From the NCBI GenBank assembly GCA_020845575.1, contig JADLFL010000018.1, positions 45,959-109,958 on the forward strand: DNA of 64,000 nt. The letters are read 5' to 3'. Shown one piece after another: positions 59,865-64,000 of this stretch (its first letter is position 1; each line of letters begins with the position of its first letter). Source of the stretch: Acidobacteriota bacterium. Lineage in GTDB: Bacteria; Acidobacteriota; Vicinamibacteria; Vicinamibacterales; Vicinamibacteraceae. The position numbers and the translations under genes are program-made. The notes beneath the pieces are model-generated. The model was not told the origin of the DNA, searched no databases, and worked only from the letters and a program-made list of their open reading frames with translations.

Positions 59865-60349
59865 TCGTTGTCTCTGACACGTCCCCGATCAACTACTTGG
59901 TATTGATCGAGTGCCAGGAACTGCTTCCGACGCTGTTCGAACGGGTCCTCATTCCAGAGGCCGTTCGGCGCGAACTGCAGGACAGCGAAACGCCAGAACC
60001 AGTCAGACAGTTCATCGCAGCCGGTGCGGACTGGCTTGAAGTCCGACCCGCGCCAGATATTCCCGCCACTCTCACACATCTGGATGCGGGCGAACGCGAG
60101 GCCCTCGCGCTGTCGTTGAGCGTCGGAGCCGATTTCGTGCTCATCGACGAGCGGCCTGGACGGCAAGCCGCCGAAGCGCACGGGCTCGAGGCCTACGGAA
60201 CACTCGGTGTCATTCTGGTTGCTGCCCGACGGAGGTTGATCAATGCGGATGAGGCACTCGACCGTCTGCAGAAGACCAACTTCCGCGTCTCGCCGCGCCT
60301 GCTCAGAAGCGTGCGTGAAGACGCGTCGAACCGCCAGCCGGAGATCTGA
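59861..60349 (+). CDS. DUF3368/PIN-like domain toxin
   Basis: A 162-residue PIN-like protein. SDTSPINYLVLIECQELLPT has the first acidic residue, IPEAVRRELQD the second, LDAGEREALALSLSVGADFV and LIDERPGRQAAEAHGLEAYG the later acidic positions of the PIN active site. DUF3368 proteins are usually toxins that cleave RNA and pair with UPF0175 antitoxins, as here. The start overlaps the antitoxin stop. Hairpin repeat at 60397-60416 lies 48 bases downstream. Confidence 0.87.
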   Translation: MIVVSDTSPINYLVLIECQELLPTLFERVLIPEAVRRELQDSETPEPVRQFIAAGADWLEVRPAPDIPATLTHLDAGEREALALSLSVGADFVLIDERPGRQAAEAHGLEAYGTLGVILVAARRRLINADEALDRLQKTNFRVSPRLLRSVREDASNRQPEI

Positions 60350-60396
60350 CGTGGCCCCACCGACGCGGAACGCTGGCCGACTTTACGGAGGCGTAG

Positions 60397-60416
60397 GCGT
60401 CGGACTTGTCCGACGC
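60397..60416. terminator. Perfect hairpin downstream of the toxin-antitoxin pair
   Basis: GCGTCGGAC-TT-GTCCGACGC (60397-60416): nine-base arms, two-base loop, in the 108-base gap after the DUF3368 gene. No T-run follows, so it could be a terminator or operator-like palindrome. Confidence 0.45.
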
Positions 60417-60457
60417 ACGGCAAGAAACAAGGATCTCGAAGAGATGGAGAGTGGCGA

Positions 60458-61279
60458 GTGAATCCTGGCGGGCCGTTTGTGCGGGCGGCGATCCGACGTG
60501 GCGTGTTGACCGCGTGGTTCGTGGTGGCGCTGGGCGGCGCGGCGTGGGCGCAGAAGTCCGAAGGACGACTTGCGTTCGAGGCGTTCGACGCGTGGCGGAC
60601 GCAGCCAGTCCATGCGTCGCTCTCGTGGGACGACACGCTGCGGCTGTATCGACAGCAACTCCTCGATGACGGGCTCACACCCGACCAGGCAGACAGGACA
60701 TTGCGGTTGGCGCTCGCGCACGACGAAGGTGTCCTGTACGACCGCGTCTACACCGCGCAGCAATCCGAGTTCAGGCTCGAGCCGACGGCGCTGCTCGTCA
60801 AGGCGGTGGCTGGACTGAAGCCAGGGAAGGCACTCGACGTGGGTATGGGCCAGGGCCGCAACGCCCTGTTCCTGGCCGAGCGAGGGTGGGACGTGACAGG
60901 GTTCGATGTGTCGGCGGTTGGTCTCGCGACGGCGCGGGATGTGGCCGCGGCGCGCGGTCTTTCCCTGCGCGCCCTGCAGATGTCGGACGAGGAGTTCGAC
61001 TTCGGCACGCAGCAGTGGGATCTCATCGCCGTGCTGTATGCGATCGAGAAGCGCAGCGTGTTCCGCGTGAAGAACGCCCTCAAGCCGGGTGGCCTCGTGG
61101 TGGTCGAGGGCGCGCACCGCGAGGTCAGCGGTGGTGAGTGGGAGTTCGAGACCAACGAACTCCTGCGCATCTTCGATGGCTTCACGATCCTGAAGTACGA
61201 AGACGTGATGGACAGCTACGACTGGGCCCCGGAGAAACAGCTCCGCATGGTCCGCCTCGTCGCCCGGAAGCCGCATTGA
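60458..61279 (+). CDS. Exported SAM-dependent methyltransferase-fold protein
   Basis: A 273-residue protein with a hydrophobic N-terminus (VLTAWFVVALGGAAWAQ) that looks like a signal peptide. The methyltransferase fold follows: GKALDVGMGQGRNALFLAER (motif I), GWDVTGFDVSAVGLATARDV, QQWDLIAVLYAIEKRSVFR and LKPGGLVVVEGAHREV. It resembles class I methyltransferases of the tellurite-resistance/TehB branch. Presence of a signal peptide on an SAM enzyme is odd, because SAM is cytoplasmic; the segment could also be a membrane anchor. GTG at 60458 is the start, after a short gap with a hairpin. Confidence 0.78.
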   Translation: MNPGGPFVRAAIRRGVLTAWFVVALGGAAWAQKSEGRLAFEAFDAWRTQPVHASLSWDDTLRLYRQQLLDDGLTPDQADRTLRLALAHDEGVLYDRVYTAQQSEFRLEPTALLVKAVAGLKPGKALDVGMGQGRNALFLAERGWDVTGFDVSAVGLATARDVAAARGLSLRALQMSDEEFDFGTQQWDLIAVLYAIEKRSVFRVKNALKPGGLVVVEGAHREVSGGEWEFETNELLRIFDGFTILKYEDVMDSYDWAPEKQLRMVRLVARKPH

Positions 61280-61316
61280 CCGCCTGCCCGGCTCCTACCT
61301 CCAATCGCAGCGTGTC

Positions 61317-61348
61317 CGGTTGCCCGTTGCCGGTTGCGGGTTGCCGGT
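61317..61348. repeat. GGTTGCC repeat array (GGCAACC on the other strand)
   Basis: Units CGGTTGCCCGTTGCCGGTTG and more lie in the 71-base gap between the methyltransferase and mutL stops, ending just before the mutL stop codon. Confidence 0.8.
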
Positions 61349-61350
61349 CT

Positions 61351-63192
61351 TCAGATCCTCTCGAAACGCTTCTCGATCTCGCGGCGCGTGAGTCGCAGCA
61401 TGACGGGGCGGCCGTGGGGGCAGACGGTGGAGTACGCCGTGGCGTGCAGTTCGTCGAGGATGAACTGCATCTTCTCGAGCGGCAGCGGATCGTTGGCCTT
61501 CACCGCGGCATGACACGCCATCGTTGCCGCCAGGTGCTTGAGGACATCGTCCACGCGGCCGGCCTTGTCGAAGCCGTCGAGATCCTGGCCGAGCGCGCGC
61601 AGGGCCGGCTCCACGTCGCCGAGGCCGATCAACGCCGGCATGGCGCTCACGCGGACGGACTTGCCGCCGAAGGGCTCCACGTCGAATCCCAGTCGCTCGA
61701 GGTCGTTCGCATGCGCTTCGATGCCGGCCAGCTGCGCGGGATCCATCTCGAAGACGAGCGGCGTGAGCAGACGCTGGCTCTGCAGGCGGCCCGACGACAG
61801 GCGCTCATAGATGCGCTCGTACAGCACGCGCTCGTGCGCCACGTGCTGATCGATGATCGCGAGGCCATCCTGATCGACGGCGAGGATGTACGTGTGCCGG
61901 AACTGACCGAGCGGCTTCATCGGCAGCAGCGTGTCGGCAGGCGGCGGCAGCGCGCCAACGCCCACTGACAACGCGTCAGTGGTCGTCGACGCCGCCTCGC
62001 TCGTTTCCGAAACGCCACGCTCCCACGGAGCCAACGGATCGCCCTGCGACGAGGCCGCACCAGGATGTGGCTGCCCGTCGGCACTCCCCTGCGCAACGGG
62101 ACGCCACGGTTCCTGCCTGAACGTCGGGTCCGGACGCAGCACGCCGGGCAGCATCGGCATCGCCGGCAGCGCGATGGGCGCGACCGACGCCTGAAGCCGC
62201 AGCTCCGGCGCGGGACCGGCGCCGAGCGCATCGCTCAACGCGCGGCGCAGTACTTCGTGGACGAGGCTCTGTTCGAGGAAGCGGACCTCTGCCTTCGTCG
62301 GATGCACGTTGACGTCGACACGCTCGGGGGGCATCTCGATGAAGAGATGCACCTCGGGGCTGCGCTCCTTGACCGTCGCCACGGCATACGCCGCCTGGAT
62401 CGCGTGCGCGATGGTCTTGTCGCGGACGATGCGTCCGTTGACGTAGATGTTCTGCGGCCCGCGTCTGGGCCCCTGATCGGCGAGCGGCGCGATGTACCCA
62501 TGGACGCGTAACCCGCCACCTTCGCGTCGCACTTCCACGAGATCGGGCCGCGCCTGGTAGACCTGGTAGAACCGTTCCGCCATGTCGCTGGCGGGTGGGC
62601 AATCGAGCAGCCTGCGTCCACCGCTCGTCAACGTGAAGCCGACCGACGGCGAGCCCAGTGCGAGCTGCGTCATGAGCTTGGACACCTGCGCCGCTTCAGC
62701 GGACTCGGCCTTCAGGAATTTCCTTCGTGCGGGCAGGTTGTAGAAGAGGTCTCGCACCTCGATGGTGGTGCCTTCCGGCGCGCCCACGTCATGCGACGCC
62801 GCGAGCTGTCCGCCGTCGATGCGCAGCTCGAATCCCGTCAGCGCCCCACGCGCACGCGTGCGCAGCGTGAAGTGCGAGACCGATGCAATGCTGGGCAGTG
62901 CCTCGCCGCGGAACCCCAGCGTACGAATGCCGTCGAGGTCCTCCGCGACGCGGATCTTGCTCGTCGCGTGCCGATGCACCGCAAGGCGTGCATCCTCCGG
63001 CGACATCCCCTCCCCATCGTCTTCGACGCGGATGAGACCACGTCCACCCTGTTCGATGGCAACGACCACGCGACGCGCCCCGGCATCGAGCGCGTTCTCG
63101 ACCAGTTCCTTGACGACCGAGGCGGGGCGTTCGACGACCTCACCAGCCGCGATCTGGTTGGCGAGAGCGGGAGGAAGAATCGCGATTCTCAC
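61351..63192 (-). CDS. mutL: DNA mismatch repair protein MutL
   Basis: A 613-residue homodimeric ATPase that couples MutS to strand removal. The GHKL N-terminal motifs are VENALDAGARRVVVA, VEDDGEGMSPEDARL, TLGFRGEALPSIASVS, and the DNA-gyrase-like domain follows. The C-terminal part holds DQHVAHERVLYERIYE, matching the endonuclease motif DQHx(X)2E(X)4E with Val in place of Ala, plus ACHAAVKAND and CPHGRP (zinc-binding triad). So this looks like a nicking type MutL, as expected for a bacterium without MutH. GTG at 63192 (VRIAILPPALANQIAAGEVV) is the natural start; upstream in-frame sequence is not conserved. Confidence 0.96.
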   Translation of the reverse strand: MRIAILPPALANQIAAGEVVERPASVVKELVENALDAGARRVVVAIEQGGRGLIRVEDDGEGMSPEDARLAVHRHATSKIRVAEDLDGIRTLGFRGEALPSIASVSHFTLRTRARGALTGFELRIDGGQLAASHDVGAPEGTTIEVRDLFYNLPARRKFLKAESAEAAQVSKLMTQLALGSPSVGFTLTSGGRRLLDCPPASDMAERFYQVYQARPDLVEVRREGGGLRVHGYIAPLADQGPRRGPQNIYVNGRIVRDKTIAHAIQAAYAVATVKERSPEVHLFIEMPPERVDVNVHPTKAEVRFLEQSLVHEVLRRALSDALGAGPAPELRLQASVAPIALPAMPMLPGVLRPDPTFRQEPWRPVAQGSADGQPHPGAASSQGDPLAPWERGVSETSEAASTTTDALSVGVGALPPPADTLLPMKPLGQFRHTYILAVDQDGLAIIDQHVAHERVLYERIYERLSSGRLQSQRLLTPLVFEMDPAQLAGIEAHANDLERLGFDVEPFGGKSVRVSAMPALIGLGDVEPALRALGQDLDGFDKAGRVDDVLKHLAATMACHAAVKANDPLPLEKMQFILDELHATAYSTVCPHGRPVMLRLTRREIEKRFERI

Positions 63193-63343
63193 GGTGCGGG
63201 CGCCGGGTAGGACCTGAGAGAGCCTGGCGTGGCCGATCTGCCGGACAACTTGTCCACCGCAGCCCGCAGGGCGAAGGTGGAAGTCCGGCAGCGACGACTG
63301 TCTCAGAGGAGCGAGCACGATGCCCGCCCCTCTGTGAAACAAC

Positions 63344-64000
63344 CTACTTACGCGATGCCGCGATGGCCGCCTGCGCCGCCGCGAGCCGCGCGACGGGCAC
63401 GCGGAACGGCGAGCAGCTCACGTAGTCGAGTCCGAGCACGTCGCAGAACTTGACCGAGTCAGGCTCGCCACCGTGCTCGCCGCAGATCCCCAGCTTGATG
63501 CCCGGGCGCGTCTGCCGTCCCTTCTCGACGGCGATGCGCATCAGCGCGCCGACGCCAGACTGGTCGATGGTCGCGAACGGGTTGCGCTTGACGATCTCGG
63601 CTTCCTCGTAGTGCGGGAGGAACGAGCCCGAATCGTCGCGCGACATGCCGAGCGTGGTCTGCGTGAGGTCGTTGGTGCCGAACGAGAAGAATTCCGCCGT
63701 CTCGGCGATCTCGTCGGCCGTGATCGCGCCGCGCGGCACCTCGATCATGGTGCCCACGCTGTAGGCGATCGTGGTCTTGCGCTCGGCCTGCACCTTGCGC
63801 GCCACCTCGTGGACGATCGCCACCTGCAGGTCGAGTTCCTTCTTGAAGCCGACGAGCGGGATCATGATCTCCGGCTTGGCCTTGTAGCCCTTCTTGTTGG
63901 CGTCTGCCGCCGCCTCGAACACCGCGCGCGCCTGCATCGCGGTGATCTCGGGATAGCGGATGCCGAGACGGCAGCCACGGAAGCCGAGCATCGGGTTGAA
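63344..64000 (-). CDS. ppdK: Pyruvate phosphate dikinase, C-terminal part (5' end outside window)
   Basis: The frame runs in from the right window edge and ends at 63344. The visible 218 residues are the C-terminal PEP/pyruvate-binding TIM barrel: [13 protein letters not shown] at the start, [20 protein letters not shown], the [19 protein letters not shown] metal-binding loop, [20 protein letters not shown], and [20 protein letters not shown] with the catalytic Cys. PpdK interconverts pyruvate, ATP and phosphate with PEP, AMP and pyrophosphate; the ppa gene in this window removes such pyrophosphate but lies far away. The 151-base gap to mutL carries no gene. Confidence 0.95.
   Translation of the reverse strand, partial: FNPMLGFRGCRLGIRYPEITAMQARAVFEAAADANKKGYKAKPEIMIPLVGFKKELDLQVAIVHEVARKVQAERKTTIAYSVGTMIEVPRGAITADEIAETAEFFSFGTNDLTQTTLGMSRDDSGSFLPHYEEAEIVKRNPFATIDQSGVGALMRIAVEKGRQTRPGIKLGICGEHGGEPDSVKFCDVLGLDYVSCSPFRVPVARLAAAQAAIAASRK

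Noticed and set aside
1..64000. Prophage, insertion sequence or transposase
   Set aside because: No transposase, integrase, capsid or terminase sequence was recognised in any frame I inspected; only short repeats and a toxin-bearing island near the tRNA.

Overview
This window is a GC-rich (roughly 68-70 percent by eye), gene-dense piece of bacterial chromosome with about 60 genes on both strands, one tRNA and almost no long gaps. Family content (a VWFA-domain protein of the kind common in Acidobacteria, a CHRD protein with a PEP-CTERM tail, reaction-centre-type small cytochromes c, secreted M20 amidohydrolases, a DUF1080 protein, HemQ) fits an Acidobacteriota chromosome, perhaps class Vicinamibacteria. 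That placement is inferred from gene content; no rRNA or marker phylogeny was available. Both ends cut genes: an ATP-grasp C-terminus on the left and a pyruvate phosphate dikinase C-terminus on the right.

Layout. 1-1.4 kb: ATP-grasp tail and a TsdA-like dihaem cytochrome. 1.4-7.2 kb: a minus-strand cluster of RND adaptor, RND pump and MFS permease. 7.3-14.1 kb: a plus-strand run of inorganic pyrophosphatase, an MscS channel, two tandem membrane proteins fused to spermidine-synthase-like domains, and HemQ. 14.1-19.6 kb: nucleotide and sugar-phosphate salvage (deoC, rpiB, hpt, a secreted amidohydrolase, ychF, upp). DeoC carries an N-terminal helix like those that target enzymes to bacterial microcompartments. 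19.6-24.7 kb: a CE7-type esterase, tRNA-Val(CAC), a small accessory island (HicA-like toxin plus an unfamiliar partner) and an eight-haem TPR cytochrome. 24.9-33.9 kb: CHRD/PEP-CTERM protein, small cytochromes, a MarR regulator with a palindrome inside its own promoter, YceI, a membrane-metallophosphoesterase fusion, DUF1080, an unknown protein, a DUF4333-type lipoprotein and MarC. 34-36 kb: an alkylation-repair pair (Ada/AlkA fusion and ogt). 36-46 kb: a lipoprotein, serA, prfC, an NfeD-flotillin pair and two tandem AbgB-like hydrolases. 46-51.5 kb: a minus-strand uvrB-mlaE-mlaF-mlaD cluster. 51.6-64 kb: VWFA protein, DHH phosphoesterase, a PLP lyase, a patatin-like membrane protein without the serine nucleophile, greA, an rRNA/tRNA methyltransferase, rarA, a UPF0175/DUF3368 toxin-antitoxin pair, a secreted methyltransferase, mutL and ppdK.

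Many neighbours are translationally coupled by ATGA or GTGA overlaps, and two convergent pairs share the same seven-base tail-to-tail overlap. Non-coding space is dominated by short repeats: GGCAACC/GGCACC arrays at seven sites (one has entered a coding region), a 32-base palindrome in three full copies and one half copy, and a 30-base palindrome in two copies. The palindromes sit just after gene 3' ends, sometimes supplying the stop codon. I found no CRISPR array, transposase, integrase or prophage gene.
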